Source: Bradyrhizobium sp. (GTDB taxonomy: Bacteria; Pseudomonadota; Alphaproteobacteria; Rhizobiales; Xanthobacteraceae). Taken from it: 64,000 nucleotides of DNA. The stretch's first letter is position 1. Every line of letters starts with the position of its first letter. Under the pieces are notes generated by a model that did not search any database, was not told the DNA's origin, and worked only from the letters and a program-made list of their open reading frames with translations. The translations under genes were made by a program, and so were the position numbers. Location of the stretch: positions 186,001-250,000 of the forward strand of contig NZ_JALHLP010000005.1 of assembly GCF_022844465.1 (NCBI RefSeq), read 5' to 3'. This document shows, one piece after another, positions 33,482 to 43,300 of this stretch.

Positions 33482-34330
33482 TCACTTCTTCACTGTCTTG
33501 GCCTGGCCCTTGACCGGGGCTTGCGGCTTCTTGGTCGCCGGCTTGGCGCTATCGACTGCGCTGTTGATGTCCTCGATCAGCCTGCTCACGCGCGCGGCGT
33601 TGCTGCCGAGGTCGCTTTCGAAATAGCGCGACGAGGAGCGGATATCGACGCGCGAATCCTCGCCGTCCGGCGTGATGCGGATCGAGACGTCCTCGCGGAA
33701 TCCCATGATCGGCGTTCGCGCCACCGCCTCGATGCGGCCGACGCGGCGCGGTGGCTGCGGCGGGCGTTCGTCGATCACGAGCCATTTGCGCTTGGCGACC
33801 AGTTGCAGCACGACCTCATAGGCGCGCTGCGGCGGCGCGTCGAGTTCCACGGTTTCGATCTCGGGATAGGCCAGCCGTTGCTGCTCGGCCGAATAGAGTC
33901 CGGCATAAACCGCGGAATTGGCACCGTCGCCGCTGCGCAGCCGCGCCAGCGCCTCGAAACGCGGCGGATCGATCGGATCGGTGGTGATGTCGTAGATTTT
34001 TGGCAGCTTGCGGTATTGCAGGCCGAGATAGGCCGGGTAGGCGAGCACGACGGCGTTGATCAGGAACGCCAGCAGGATCCGGCCCATGCCGCGCGATCCG
34101 TTCTGCCAGATCGCGGCAAACGCGGCGAGGCCAACCAGGATGGAGAGAACCGCGCAGGCAAGCGCGCCGAAGAACGTCGCCAGCGCCGGCTTCATCTCCA
34201 GGAAACCGAAGCGGACGATCAGGATCGAAACCACCACCGCGACCGCGGAGAAGATGGCAAGATTGCGCGACCATGTGGCGAGGCTGGACAGGGGCTCCGA
34301 CTGGTAGGGAGCCGAGAACCTTCGTGCCAT
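33482..34330 (-). CDS. DUF1499 membrane protein
   Basis: 282 residues from the ATG at 34330. Three membrane helices at about 20-40, 50-75 and 80-100, then the DUF1499 domain (about 118-255: 'DITTDPIDPPRFEALARLR', 'RRVGRIEAVARTPIMGFRED') and a Lys/Pro-rich tail. The DUF1499 role is not established; it is often found with cell-envelope genes. Upstream ATG 46 codons earlier gives a non-hydrophobic, poorly conserved-looking extension. It ends against the plus-strand hydrolase gene with a palindromic repeat between. Confidence 0.8.
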   Translation of the reverse strand: MARRFSAPYQSEPLSSLATWSRNLAIFSAVAVVVSILIVRFGFLEMKPALATFFGALACAVLSILVGLAAFAAIWQNGSRGMGRILLAFLINAVVLAYPAYLGLQYRKLPKIYDITTDPIDPPRFEALARLRSGDGANSAVYAGLYSAEQQRLAYPEIETVELDAPPQRAYEVVLQLVAKRKWLVIDERPPQPPRRVGRIEAVARTPIMGFREDVSIRITPDGEDSRVDIRSSSRYFESDLGSNAARVSRLIEDINSAVDSAKPATKKPQAPVKGQAKTVKK

Positions 34331-34530
34331 CGGTGAAATCTGCCGGTTGGGTGTCGGTCTCGCCGACGATCGGGTCGGGCCGCAAGCTGGCAGCTTGAGA
34401 CCATGGCCGGCGGCGAATTTCAAGCTTTGCCGGGCAACACCCGCCGGGCAAAGCACGGGGCGGTTCACGCCCGCTGCACCATGATCCGGTCCGGCTTGGG
34501 CCGAATCATGGTCGTCCGGCGGCGGTCCGC

Positions 34531-36159
34531 TCAGGCCGCAGCGTTCGGAAAACGGTAACTCTTGAATTGCTCGCGCAACGCGGTCTTCAGGATCTTCCCG
34601 GTCGCGGTGTGGGGGATGCCGTCGACGAAGACGACGTCGTCAGGCATCCACCATTTCGCGATCTTGCCATCCATGAATTTCAGGATGTCCTCGCGTGCCG
34701 CCTTCTCACCTTGCTTGAGCTGGACGATCAGCAGCGGACGCTCGTCCCATTTGGGATGATAGACGCCGATCACGGCGGCTTCCGCCACCGCGGGATGGCC
34801 GACCGCGAGATTTTCCAGCTCGATCGACGATATCCATTCGCCGCCTGACTTGATGACGTCCTTGGAGCGATCGGTGATCCGCATGTAGCCATGCTGGTCG
34901 ACGGTCGCGACGTCGCCGGTGTCGAAGAAGCCCTCGTCGTCAAGAATCTCGGTGTCGACCCGGAAATAGGCCTTGGCGACCGCAGGCCCGCTGACCTTGA
35001 GACGGCCAAAGGTCTTGGCGTCCCAGGGCAGTTCCTTGCCGGAATCGTCGGTGATCTTCATCTCGACGCCGAACGGGGGATAGCCCTGGGTCTGCAGGAT
35101 GTCGAGCCGCTCCTCGCCGGTGAGCGTGGCGAACGGCGGCTTCAGCGCCGCGACGGTCCCGATCGGGCTCATCTCGGTCATGCCCCAAGCGTGGCGGACG
35201 CGAACGCCCATGTCGACGAACGCCTTGATCATCGAGCGCGGCATCGCCGAGCCGCCGCACACCACGCTCCTCAGGTGCGGTAACTTCAGATTTCCAGCCG
35301 CCATGTGGTTGAGCAGCATCAGCCATACGGTCGGCACGCCGGCGGTATGGGTGACCTTTTCGGTGTCAAGCAGCTCATAGACCGATGCGCCGTCGAGCTT
35401 GGGGCCGGGCATGACGAGCTTGGTGCCCATCGATGGCGCGGAGAAGGCGATGCCCCAGCTGTTGGCATGGAACAATGGCACCACCGGCAGCATTGTCTCG
35501 GCGGCGCTGGTGCCGAGAGCGTCGACATTGTTGGCCATCAGCGCGTGCAGCACGTTGGAGCGATGCGAATACAGCACGCCCTTGGGATCGCCGGTCGTAC
35601 CCGACGTATAGCACATCGCGGCGGCGGTGTTCTCGTCGAAATCCTTCCATTTGAACTTGCCGTCCGCTTCCCCGATCCAGTCCTCGTAGGCGACCGCGTT
35701 TTTCAGCGTGGTCTGCGGCATGTGAGCCTTGTCGGTGAGCACGACATAGCGTTCGACGCTAGGCAGGTTGGCGGCGATCTTTTCCACGATCGGGACGAAG
35801 GTGACGTCGATCAGCACCACGCGGTCCTGCGCGTGGTTGATGATCCAGGCGATCTGGTCCGGGAACAGCCGCGGATTGACGGTGTGGCAGATCGCGCCGA
35901 TCCCCATGATGCCGTACCAGGCCTCGAGATGGCGCCAGGTGTTCCATGCGATGGTGGCGACACGGTCGCCGAGCTTGATGCCGTCGCGATCGAGTCGTTG
36001 CGATACTTTCAGCGCGCGGGCATGAATTTCGGCGTAATTCGTGCGATGGATGGGACCCTCGACCGACCGCGTGACCACTTCCCGCGTGCCATGATACTTC
36101 GCCGCGTGTTCGATGATCCGGTGGCACAGCAAAGGCCAGTCTTGCATCAATCCGAGCAT
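34531..36159 (-). CDS. AMP-binding acyl-CoA synthetase (long-chain fatty-acid--CoA ligase type)
   Basis: 542 residues from the ATG at 36159, with a GGAGGAAG site; an ATG 24 codons upstream is less well placed. ANL-family motifs: '[16 protein letters not shown]' (P-loop), '[10 protein letters not shown]', '[20 protein letters not shown]' (ATP site) and the catalytic lysine in 'TATGKILK'. It activates a carboxylic acid to acyl-AMP and then acyl-CoA. The form matches medium/long-chain acyl-CoA ligases of the alkK/dicarboxylate group. Divergent from the extensin-like gene, with about 80 bp between. Confidence 0.92.
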   Translation of the reverse strand: MLGLMQDWPLLCHRIIEHAAKYHGTREVVTRSVEGPIHRTNYAEIHARALKVSQRLDRDGIKLGDRVATIAWNTWRHLEAWYGIMGIGAICHTVNPRLFPDQIAWIINHAQDRVVLIDVTFVPIVEKIAANLPSVERYVVLTDKAHMPQTTLKNAVAYEDWIGEADGKFKWKDFDENTAAAMCYTSGTTGDPKGVLYSHRSNVLHALMANNVDALGTSAAETMLPVVPLFHANSWGIAFSAPSMGTKLVMPGPKLDGASVYELLDTEKVTHTAGVPTVWLMLLNHMAAGNLKLPHLRSVVCGGSAMPRSMIKAFVDMGVRVRHAWGMTEMSPIGTVAALKPPFATLTGEERLDILQTQGYPPFGVEMKITDDSGKELPWDAKTFGRLKVSGPAVAKAYFRVDTEILDDEGFFDTGDVATVDQHGYMRITDRSKDVIKSGGEWISSIELENLAVGHPAVAEAAVIGVYHPKWDERPLLIVQLKQGEKAAREDILKFMDGKIAKWWMPDDVVFVDGIPHTATGKILKTALREQFKSYRFPNAAA

Positions 36160-36240
36160 ACGCACTTCCTCCCGATCATGGTTTGCCGCCGCGATCCGCA
36201 AAAAAGCATCAAGGGTGCGGCGTAAGGTCATGGAATTGAA

Positions 36241-37323
36241 ATGAACTTTAACGCGGAGAAAGCAAGCCGAAAATGGCTTTCTGGGGCCTTTGGCGTCCTC
36301 GCCGCGGCAATGGTTACCGCGGCGTCGGCGCTGCTGGTTCCCGGCATGCCCATCGGGCAGGCCTTCGCAGCGAAAGCGTCCCGTCCTCTCGACCTGTCCG
36401 GCGCCGCGTCGTCGCGGCCAGCGAAGGCGGCGCGGCGCGCGGCGGTGCCGCTGCCAAAGCCGCGCCCGGCCGAGGCGCCGCCTGCAGGGTCCGGGCGGCC
36501 GGCCGCCGGCGAGCAGCAGGCTGCGCCAAAGGAGGCCGACAAGTCCGATGAACAGGCCGCCTCGGCACCGCCGCCAGAATCGGCATGCCGGCTGGCGCTG
36601 ACGGAGGCGATCGCCATTGCGCCCAGCATCCCCGATATCCGTGGCGCCGGCGGCTGCGGCGGCGAGGACCTGGTGAGGCTGGAGGCGATCGTGCTGCCGG
36701 ACCAGCGGCGGGTGTCGGTCAAGCCGGCGGCAATCCTGCGCTGTAGCATGGCCTCGGCGCTGGCCGACTGGATCCGAAACGACATTGCGCCGCTGGCGTC
36801 AGGTCTCGGCAGCACCGTTTCCGATCTGGATAATTTCGACTCCTACGAATGCCGGGGCCGCAACCGGATCGCGGGCGCCCGACTGTCCGAACATGGCCGC
36901 GCCAACGCGATCGATGTTCGCGCCTTCAAGCTCGCCGACGGCCGCTTGATCTCGCTGACCGATCGCGCCGTACCGCGCGAGTTCCGCGAGGCCGTGCTTC
37001 GCTCCGCCTGCGCGCGATTCCCGACGGTGCTCGGCCCGGGCTCGGACTGGTACCATGAAGACCACATTCATCTCGACCTGGTGGAGCGGCGCGGCAATTA
37101 CCGGATCTGCCAGTGGAACGTATGGGACCCGCTGCCGCAGGTCGCGCCTCTTATGCCGGCAGATCGACCCGACGACGCCCCGCCGCGCGAGGTCGCCGCC
37201 AAATCAGGCGATGCAAAAGAAGATGACGGCAGACAGGATGCCGGAAAGTCGGCGGGTGACGCGCCTGCTCCGGGCGGCGCCGACAACCGTTCGCCGGGCG
37301 CTACAGCAAAAAAGCGTCGGTAA
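36241..37323 (+). CDS. Extensin-like C-terminal domain protein (periplasmic peptidase-like)
   Basis: 360 residues. A signal peptide ends near residue 43 ('AFAAKA'); a Pro/Ala-rich linker runs to about 112; the folded domain covers about 114-300 with 'LSEHGRANAIDVRAFK' (His218, Asp225) and 'WYHEDHIHLDL' (His275, His277), the zinc-ligand pattern of the D-Ala-D-Ala carboxypeptidase (LAS) fold. This suggests peptidoglycan processing in the periplasm. A charged tail follows. Its last codons and stop overlap a terminator of the opposite gene. Confidence 0.85.
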   Translation: MNFNAEKASRKWLSGAFGVLAAAMVTAASALLVPGMPIGQAFAAKASRPLDLSGAASSRPAKAARRAAVPLPKPRPAEAPPAGSGRPAAGEQQAAPKEADKSDEQAASAPPPESACRLALTEAIAIAPSIPDIRGAGGCGGEDLVRLEAIVLPDQRRVSVKPAAILRCSMASALADWIRNDIAPLASGLGSTVSDLDNFDSYECRGRNRIAGARLSEHGRANAIDVRAFKLADGRLISLTDRAVPREFREAVLRSACARFPTVLGPGSDWYHEDHIHLDLVERRGNYRICQWNVWDPLPQVAPLMPADRPDDAPPREVAAKSGDAKEDDGRQDAGKSAGDAPAPGGADNRSPGATAKKRR

Positions 37324-37336
37324 GCCAAACCGACGC
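37308..37336 (-). terminator. Intrinsic terminator for the L,D-transpeptidase gene
   Basis: On the minus strand, GCGTCGGT-loop-ACCGACGC is followed by TTTTTT. It lies about 50 bases after the stop of the 37385-38071 gene, and inside the last codons of the extensin-like gene on the other strand, where the T-run is the run of lysine/alanine codons. Confidence 0.75.
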
Positions 37337-37384
37337 CTTCCATTCCGTCGCTGCCGTGATCTCGCCGACGTGATCGGCTGAACG

Positions 37385-38071
37385 CTAATGCAGCATCGGG
37401 CCGGCGCCGCCCGCACCCTGTAGCGCCATCTTGGAATTGAACGGCGAATCACCCTGCTTGGGTTCGAGGACGACCACCACGGTGCCGAGCTTGACCCGGC
37501 TGTAGAGATCGATGACGTCTTCGTTGGTCATGCGGATGCAGCCCGACGAGATCGAGGCGCCGATATATTCGGGCTGGTTGGTGCCGTGAATGCGGAACAG
37601 CGTGTCGCGGTTGCCCTGGTAAAGATATAGCGCGCGGGCGCCAAGCGGATTGTCGACGCCACCCGGCACCGACGCCGGCAGGCCCTCGATCCGCTTGTGG
37701 ATGTCGGCGGTCGGAGTCCATTTCGGCCATTCGGCCATGTTGCCGACGCGGGCAATGCCGGAAAACGCCAGGGCGTCTTCGCCCACGGTCACGCCATAGC
37801 GGATCGCCTTGCCGCCGTCCTGCACCAGATAAAGATAGTGGTTGTCGGAATCGACCACGATCGTGCCCGGCATCTCCTTGCGGTGGTAGTCGACGATGGC
37901 GCGCCGGAACGGTTCAGCCGGGGCGACCGCGGCGTAGCGCGCCTTGGCAAGCTGGGCCTTGTCGCTTGGTTTGAGCGTGGCTTCGGGCGCGGCCTGATAG
38001 GTGGTGGCCTGCATGCAGCCGGACAGCATCAAGCCGGCGAGGACCCCGAAGATTATCTTGAGCGACGACAT
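37385..38071 (-). CDS. L,D-transpeptidase lipoprotein (YkuD family)
   Basis: 228 residues from the ATG at 38071 (GGAAG site). The lipobox 'LMLSGC' puts the lipidated Cys at 19, so it is anchored in a membrane facing the periplasm. The YkuD domain (about 70-205) has 'IHGTNQPEYIG' (His162) and 'SSGCIRM' with the nucleophile Cys178. It makes 3-3 peptidoglycan crosslinks or attaches proteins to the wall. It is convergent with the extensin-like gene, which also acts on the wall. Confidence 0.92.
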   Translation of the reverse strand: MSSLKIIFGVLAGLMLSGCMQATTYQAAPEATLKPSDKAQLAKARYAAVAPAEPFRRAIVDYHRKEMPGTIVVDSDNHYLYLVQDGGKAIRYGVTVGEDALAFSGIARVGNMAEWPKWTPTADIHKRIEGLPASVPGGVDNPLGARALYLYQGNRDTLFRIHGTNQPEYIGASISSGCIRMTNEDVIDLYSRVKLGTVVVVLEPKQGDSPFNSKMALQGAGGAGPMLH

Positions 38072-38410
38072 GGTATACTTCCAATCGAAAGTCTCACGTT
38101 CGCGGCAACGATCCTGCGCCAAAAACGCGACGATTCCATTAAACTCAATATCGGCAAATCGCCGATCATTCCAGTGTTCGCGGTCTGGCCCGGTGTTGCA
38201 AAGCGCTGGTTGTGGCTTTTGTGCCGCAAGCCTTGCGGCTCGTGGCGGATTTTCAGGCAAAAACGCCGCCCCAGCGACCAATCGGGGGGCGGCGGGACGC
38301 CACCACGTTACCAAAAGCCTGGCCTTGTCCGGCCGGTCATGCGCCGATTGCCAGAATCGGGTTTAGTACCGCTGGGCCGATTTCCGGTCCGCGTTGTCCG
38401 GAGTTGTTCC
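38072..38410. other. Intergenic region between divergent genes
   Basis: About 340 bases between the YkuD gene (minus) and corA (plus), so it should hold both promoters. I see no convincing small gene; open frames crossing it lack start signals. There are short inverted repeats around 38270-38310 (CCGCCCC/GGGGCGG). No magnesium riboswitch pattern recognised. Confidence 0.4.
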
Positions 38411-39388
38411 ATGTTGTCGGTGTATGTGCCCGCTGAAGCCACCCTTAGAAAACTACCCGCCGCCGACCCGCCCGTTTTGCCTGAAAGCGCGGTCTGGATC
38501 GACCTGGTCAAGCCTACGCCGGAGGAGGACCGTGCGGTGGAACGGCTGGCGGGGATCGCGGTGCCGACCCGGGAGGACATGCAGGAAATCGAGATTTCCA
38601 GCCGGCTCTACATCGAGAACAGCGCCCGCTACATGACCGCGACGCTGATGTGCCATTCCGATACCGACATGCCCAGGACCACGGCCGTTACCTTCATCCT
38701 GGCCGGCCATCGCCTGGTGACGGTGCGCTATGACGAGCCGAGGCCGTTTGTCCTGGTCGAGCACAAGCTGGCGCGATCCTGCATGGCCGGCATATCCGGC
38801 GAGATGGTGCTGATGGAACTGCTCGACGCGGTGATCGACCGCTGCGCCGACATTCTGGAGCGCGCGGGCGCCGAGGTCGACCAGGTTTCCCACGACATTT
38901 TCGAGCCCGAAAGCGCTCGCCACGGCGAGGCCAAACGGTATTCGCAGATCCTGATCACGATCGGGCGCAAGGGCGATCTGGTCTCGAAAGTCCGCGAGAG
39001 CCTGGTCTCGATCGGCCGTGTCGTCACCTTCCTGTCGGCGGTCGTGGAGGGGGTCAAATGGTCCAAGGACATGCGCGAGCAGCTCAAGACCATGCAGCGC
39101 GACGTCGCTTCCCTGACCGACCACGCCTCCTATCTCTCCAACAAGATCACGTTCACGCTCGACGCCATGCTCGGCGTCGTCAACCTGGAGCAGAACAACA
39201 TCATCAAGCTGTTCTCGGTGATGGCGGTGGTGCTGATGCCGCCGACGCTGATCGCCTCGATCTACGGCATGAATTTCAAGGTGATGCCGGAGCTAGAGTG
39301 GGTGCATGGTTACCCGATGGCGCTGGCCATGATGCTGACGGCGGCCGTGCTGCCTTATTTCCTGTTCAGGTGGAAGAAGTGGCTGTAG
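38411..39388 (+). CDS. CorA-type magnesium transporter
   Basis: 325 residues from the ATG at 38411; a longer frame upstream runs through the neighbour's promoter. The N-terminal two-thirds are a soluble alpha/beta funnel with a long helix (about 150-260). Two C-terminal membrane helices carry the signature Gly-Met-Asn at about 286-288 ('SIYGMNFKVMPELEWVHGYP') and a basic end 'RWKKWL'. A pentameric channel of the inner membrane moving Mg2+ (or Co2+/Ni2+). Confidence 0.93.
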   Translation: MLSVYVPAEATLRKLPAADPPVLPESAVWIDLVKPTPEEDRAVERLAGIAVPTREDMQEIEISSRLYIENSARYMTATLMCHSDTDMPRTTAVTFILAGHRLVTVRYDEPRPFVLVEHKLARSCMAGISGEMVLMELLDAVIDRCADILERAGAEVDQVSHDIFEPESARHGEAKRYSQILITIGRKGDLVSKVRESLVSIGRVVTFLSAVVEGVKWSKDMREQLKTMQRDVASLTDHASYLSNKITFTLDAMLGVVNLEQNNIIKLFSVMAVVLMPPTLIASIYGMNFKVMPELEWVHGYPMALAMMLTAAVLPYFLFRWKKWL

Positions 39389-39510
39389 ATTGCCGACTGG
39401 TTTCCGACGGGCGAACCGCATCTCAACTTCACCGCTAAAATTTGAGCGGTGCGCTGAACGAATGATCGAAACTTGTCTGCGATAAAGCTGTCTCAGGCCG
39501 CGAGGATGCC

Positions 39511-39717
39511 ATGGTTGAGAAACTCATAATGTCGCCACGCAACGTCATCGACCTTGCGCACTACCGGCAGGGTCGCGCCGCCGGCGAGGCGCGGGCGTTC
39601 GCGACGCGGCTTTGCCGGCACTGCGGCGCGAGGCTGGCGGACGGCGAGATCGAGGACGAATGCTCCAGCGCGTCCGGCATCGAGGCGTCGGCGCCACGAA
39701 AATTCTACGCGGAGTAG
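39511..39717 (+). CDS. Small protein with a Cys-x-x-Cys knuckle
   Basis: 68 residues from the ATG at 39511 (AGGA site), or 62 from the ATG at 39529. 'RLCRHCGARLADGEIEDECS' has a CxxC and one further Cys, as in a half zinc ribbon; the start 'MSPRNVIDLAHYRQGR' resembles short Rhizobiales proteins that share the 'VIDLxxYR' leader. Cytoplasmic, function unknown. Confidence 0.6.
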   Translation: MVEKLIMSPRNVIDLAHYRQGRAAGEARAFATRLCRHCGARLADGEIEDECSSASGIEASAPRKFYAE

Positions 39718-39784
39718 ACGGCTTGTTATCATTCCGGGTCCGCGCAAGGACGCGTGTCCCGGAATGGCGGTCGCGCGGGCCTAA

Positions 39785-39888
39785 AGCGGAATGACTTTTC
39801 TTCGAATCGTCATACCGCTTTAGCTATTTGTTTGAGCATGATCTTTTCGGAAAACGCTGCACACTTTTCCGGATCATGCTCTAAACGT
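39785..39888. repeat. Composite of two dispersed palindromes
   Basis: TAAAGCGGAATGACTTTTCT pairs with AATCGTCATACCGCTTTA (39783-39823), followed by TGAGCATGATC...GGATCATGCTC (39834-39882), which encloses an AAAACGCTGCACACTTTTCC segment. Related sequences at 26494-26534 and 40680-40770. It lies between the CxxC protein and the SDR genes. Confidence 0.75.
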
Positions 39889-40633
39889 GCTGGCCGCCGT
39901 TGATGTGGATTTCGGCGCCGTTGACGTAGGAACTGGTTTCCGTGCACAGCACATAGATGATCTTGGCGACCTCGTCCGGCGTGCCCAGCCGACGCATCGG
40001 GATCTTTTCCTCGACGATCTTGTCGGTGCCCGGCGACAGGATCGAAGTGTCGATCTCGCCCGGGGCGATCGAATTGACGCGGACGCCGACGCGGCCGAAA
40101 TCGGACGCCATTTCCCGGGTGAGGGAGGCCAGCGCCGCCTTCGAGGTCGCGTAGGCGACGCCCGCAAAGGGATGCACGCGCGACCCGGCGATCGAGGTGA
40201 CGTTGACCACCGCGCCCCTGGCGGCCTTCAGCTCCTCGATCAGCCCGCGCGCCATCATGATCGGCGCAAAGAAGTTGACGCGAAACACGTGGCTCCAGGT
40301 TTCGATATCGGTATCCATGGTGCTGAGCCGGCTTCCGCCCGGGCCTTTCGGCGAGATCGCCGCATTGTTGACCAGCGCGTGCAGCTCGTCATTGTCGAGC
40401 CGCGTGCGGATTTCCGATATTGCCCGCGTGGTGTCGTCGTGATCGGCGAGGTCGACTTCGATGTGGTCCTCCGGGCCCGCGCCCCAGGGGCAAGCTTCGG
40501 GAAAGGCGTGCCGTGAGCAGGTGATGACGCGCCAGCCGGCCGAGGAAAACCGGATCGCGGTGGCATGGCCGATGCCGCGGCTGGCTCCGGTCAGAAGCAG
40601 CGTGCGGCGCGGCGCGTTGGAGGAAGAGGACAT
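39881..40633 (-). CDS. SDR-family oxidoreductase
   Basis: 250 residues, a classical short-chain dehydrogenase: 'LLLTGASRGIGHATAIRF' (TGxxxGIG cofactor loop), 'ALVNNAAISP', the catalytic Ser in 'VVNVTSIAGS' and 'YATSKAALASL' (Tyr-x-x-x-Lys), ending in 'VNGAEIHINGGQHV'. FabG-like, cytoplasmic, NAD(P)-dependent. The substrate is unknown. It lies between copies of the 'CATGATCCGGAAAAGTG' repeat. Confidence 0.9.
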   Translation of the reverse strand: MSSSSNAPRRTLLLTGASRGIGHATAIRFSSAGWRVITCSRHAFPEACPWGAGPEDHIEVDLADHDDTTRAISEIRTRLDNDELHALVNNAAISPKGPGGSRLSTMDTDIETWSHVFRVNFFAPIMMARGLIEELKAARGAVVNVTSIAGSRVHPFAGVAYATSKAALASLTREMASDFGRVGVRVNSIAPGEIDTSILSPGTDKIVEEKIPMRRLGTPDEVAKIIYVLCTETSSYVNGAEIHINGGQHV

Positions 40634-40679
40634 TCAGACTTTCTCGCAGCTTTCTACTCTGGCCATGACGTCCGGCCCG

Positions 40680-40769
40680 AGCATGATCCGGAAAAGTGAG
40701 TCCGAAGATCATGCTCAAACAAAGAACAAGAGCGAGATGACGATTCGAAGAAAAGTCATCTCGCTCTAG
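40680..40769. repeat. Dispersed palindromes upstream of the SDR gene
   Basis: GAGCATGATC at 40679-40688 recurs inverted as GATCATGCTC (40708-40717) and AGAGCGAGATGACTTTTC-type arms (40730-40742 with 40758-40768) form a second hairpin. Same families as at 39785-39888. Confidence 0.65.
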
Positions 40770-41407
40770 GGATAAAGCCTGATCTTGGACCAGGCGCCGG
40801 CGGGCGCGTCGCGGCGGAATTCGATGCGGTCGTGCAGCCGGAACGGGCGGTCATGCCAGAATTCGAAGCGCAGGGGCGCGATACGCCAGCCGCTCCAGCC
40901 CTGCGGCCGCGGGACCTCGCCGACGATATGCCTGGCGGCGACCAGCGCGATCGCCTGCTCGAAGGCGAAGCGGCTCTCCAGCGGCTGCGACTGCTTGCTG
41001 GCCCAGGCGCCGATCTGGGCCTGCTTCGGTCGCGTGGCGAAATAGGCGTCGGCCTCCGCCTCCGTTACCGCCGACACCTGGCCGCGGATGCGGACCTGGC
41101 GGCGGAGCGATTTCCAGTGGAACAGCAGGGCCGCCTTGGGGTTTGCAGCGAGTTCGCGGCCCTTCTGGCTGGCGACGTGGCTGTAGAACACGAAACCATC
41201 CGCCTCATAACCTTTCATCAGCACCATCCGGACATCCGGCAAGCCGTCGCTATCGACGGTTGCCAGCGCCATCGCGTTGGGATCATTGGGCTCCGATTTC
41301 ACGGCCTCCGCGAACCAGGCGCCGAACAGCGCGAACGGGTCCTCGGCGGTGGTAAAATCACCTGATGTTAACGGTGCCGGGTGTTCAATGGAGGTTGTGT
41401 CCGTCAT
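40766..41407 (-). CDS. pdxH: Pyridoxamine/pyridoxine 5'-phosphate oxidase
   Basis: 213 residues from the ATG at 41407. FMN- and substrate-binding signatures: '[20 protein letters not shown]', '[19 protein letters not shown]', '[11 protein letters not shown]' and the C-terminal '[20 protein letters not shown]' with 'RLHDRIEF'. It oxidises pyridoxamine or pyridoxine phosphate to PLP. Divergent from the surface lipoprotein gene. An alternative start upstream would overlap that gene's promoter. Confidence 0.94.
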   Translation of the reverse strand: MTDTTSIEHPAPLTSGDFTTAEDPFALFGAWFAEAVKSEPNDPNAMALATVDSDGLPDVRMVLMKGYEADGFVFYSHVASQKGRELAANPKAALLFHWKSLRRQVRIRGQVSAVTEAEADAYFATRPKQAQIGAWASKQSQPLESRFAFEQAIALVAARHIVGEVPRPQGWSGWRIAPLRFEFWHDRPFRLHDRIEFRRDAPAGAWSKIRLYP

Positions 41408-41502
41408 GTCAGGAGTTCCAGTTGCGTCTGTTCGCGTCCCAGCGCGCTTTGCAGCCCGGCTACGGGCTCGCCCTATATAGGGCATGGGGACGCGTTGGCC
41501 TA

Positions 41503-41925
41503 TTGGCGATCGGGCCGACCGGCGCTGCCGTGACATTGATTTTGATCGGCCTCGGCTCGACCGGCTGCAGCCTGTCCCGCACCGATTCCGCCTATGCCAG
41601 GATGGACGGCGACGTCACGGGGGCACTGGCCAGGTCGCCGGAGCCGACCGAAAGCGATCTCGCCTTTGCCCGTACCGCCGCCTCCGACGTGCTGACCAAG
41701 GGCGACCGGGATTCCAGCCAGCCCTGGGCCAACCCGGAGACCGGCGCGCGCGGTTCGGTGACGCCCCTGACCCAGGCCTATTCCGCCGAGAATGGCCGCA
41801 CGTGCCGGGATTTCCTGGCGAGCTATGTCAACGGCCGCGCCGAAAGCTGGCTGCAGGGGGCCGCCTGCAAGGCCGGCCACGGCCGGTGGGAGATCCATAC
41901 GCTGAAGCCGTGGACCAAGGGTTGA
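41503..41925 (+). CDS. RT0821/Lpp0805-type surface lipoprotein
   Basis: The C-terminal domain '[17 protein letters not shown]' and '[20 protein letters not shown]' is typical of RT0821/Lpp0805-family surface proteins. A lipoprotein signal ('[11 protein letters not shown]') precedes it, giving a lipidated Cys and an outer-membrane or periplasmic location. The start is uncertain: the frame is open from 41365, which would overlap pdxH; I prefer the TTG at 41503, or a GTG at 41530, because they begin the signal peptide. Function unknown. Confidence 0.75.
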   Translation: MAIGPTGAAVTLILIGLGSTGCSLSRTDSAYARMDGDVTGALARSPEPTESDLAFARTAASDVLTKGDRDSSQPWANPETGARGSVTPLTQAYSAENGRTCRDFLASYVNGRAESWLQGAACKAGHGRWEIHTLKPWTKG

Positions 41926-42083
41926 ACGATCGCACATGCAGGTTTTCGGGAGGTCTTGCAGGTTTCCAGCAGGTCATGGTTGCCGGATCGTTGCAGAAAT
42001 GCAACTGGCTCACCAGATAAAGCCAAAGCGGGCGACTTGCCCTAAGCTTCAATAACCGAATTCTCGTGAAGGAGGCCTGACGA

Positions 42084-43046
42084 ATGCGCGACCCCTATGA
42101 GGTCTTGGGGGTGCCGCGGGGCGCCAGCGCTGCGGCGATCAAGAGTGCCTACCGCAAGCTCGCCAAGAAGCATCACCCCGACAACAACACCAACGATCCG
42201 AAGTCCGCGGCGCGTTTTTCCGAGATCAATTCAGCCAACGAGATCATCGGCGACGAGGACAAGCGCAAGCAGTTCGATCGCGGCGAAATCGACGCCGAGG
42301 GCAAGCCGCGCTTTCAAGGCTTCCCCGGCGGCGATCCCCGTGGCCGCGCCGGCCGGCCGGCCGGCGGATTCGAATCCTATACGTTCCGCACCGGTGGCGG
42401 TCCCGGCGGCGGCGGTGGTGCGGGTTTCGAGGAGATCCTCAACAGCATGTTTGGCGGGGCGGCGCGGGGGGCGCGTTCCGGCGGCGGCCGCACCTTCGAA
42501 TTCGACACCGGCGGGATCGGCGTCGACCTTGACGTGAACGTCGCCATGACGGTTTCGCTGGAGGAGGCGGTTAACGGCGGAGAGAAGCGCGTACGCTTGC
42601 CGACCGGGAAGGAGCTTAACGTCAAAATTCCGGCCGGCGTTACCGCCGGCCAGCAGATCCGGCTGAAGGGGCAGGGCGAAACCGCGCCGGGCCATCCGCC
42701 GGGCGACCTCCTGATCACCATCGGCATCGCGCCGCATCCGTTTTTCAAGGTCGAGGGCAGCGACTTGCGGATCGACTTGCCGATCACGCTCTATGAGGCG
42801 GTGCTCGGCGGCAAGGTGAGGGTGCCCACGCTCGGCAGCCCGGTCGAGCTGTCGTTGCCCAAGAACACCTCCAGTGGCCGCACCTTCCGCCTCAAGGGCA
42901 AGGGGCTGCCGAAGGCGGAGGAAGCCGGGGACCTTTTCGTCACCACGCGAATTATCCTGCCCGACGGGAACGACGGCGAGCTTGAGGCATTAATGAAAAA
43001 GTGGCGTGACGGGCACCCCTACAATCCGAGAAGTGATTTCGGCTGA
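42084..43046 (+). CDS. DnaJ-class co-chaperone (CbpA type)
   Basis: 320 residues. J domain at 1-70 with 'HPD' (31-33); a Gly-rich linker (about 85-140); and a C-terminal substrate-binding domain ('VSLEEAVNGGEKRVRLPTGK', 'GEASPGDLLITI'-like 'GHPPGDLLITIGIAPHPFFK'). It lacks the zinc-finger cysteines of true DnaJ, so it is the CbpA class, stimulating DnaK ATPase and binding unfolded clients. An AAGGAGG site precedes the ATG. Confidence 0.92.
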   Translation: MRDPYEVLGVPRGASAAAIKSAYRKLAKKHHPDNNTNDPKSAARFSEINSANEIIGDEDKRKQFDRGEIDAEGKPRFQGFPGGDPRGRAGRPAGGFESYTFRTGGGPGGGGGAGFEEILNSMFGGAARGARSGGGRTFEFDTGGIGVDLDVNVAMTVSLEEAVNGGEKRVRLPTGKELNVKIPAGVTAGQQIRLKGQGETAPGHPPGDLLITIGIAPHPFFKVEGSDLRIDLPITLYEAVLGGKVRVPTLGSPVELSLPKNTSSGRTFRLKGKGLPKAEEAGDLFVTTRIILPDGNDGELEALMKKWRDGHPYNPRSDFG

Positions 43047-43300
43047 AAGGATTTTCGGACTTCGGGGACGTTCGGGATAGGTAAGTGGCTGTCCGATCAG
43101 CTCTTTTCCGGGAACACGGTTCCTTGGAAAAAGGGGCGGCCTCGAAAGGGGGACCAGCGCGGTACATAACCCCGATCGAGGCCGCTTGCGCCGATCGGCG
43201 GATCGAACGCTACTCATTTTCGCGTGATCACCCAGTGCTTTTCTGAGACGCGCTGGTGTTTTGATTCCAGATTTTCGATGTCAGAATTGGGACAAGCGGC

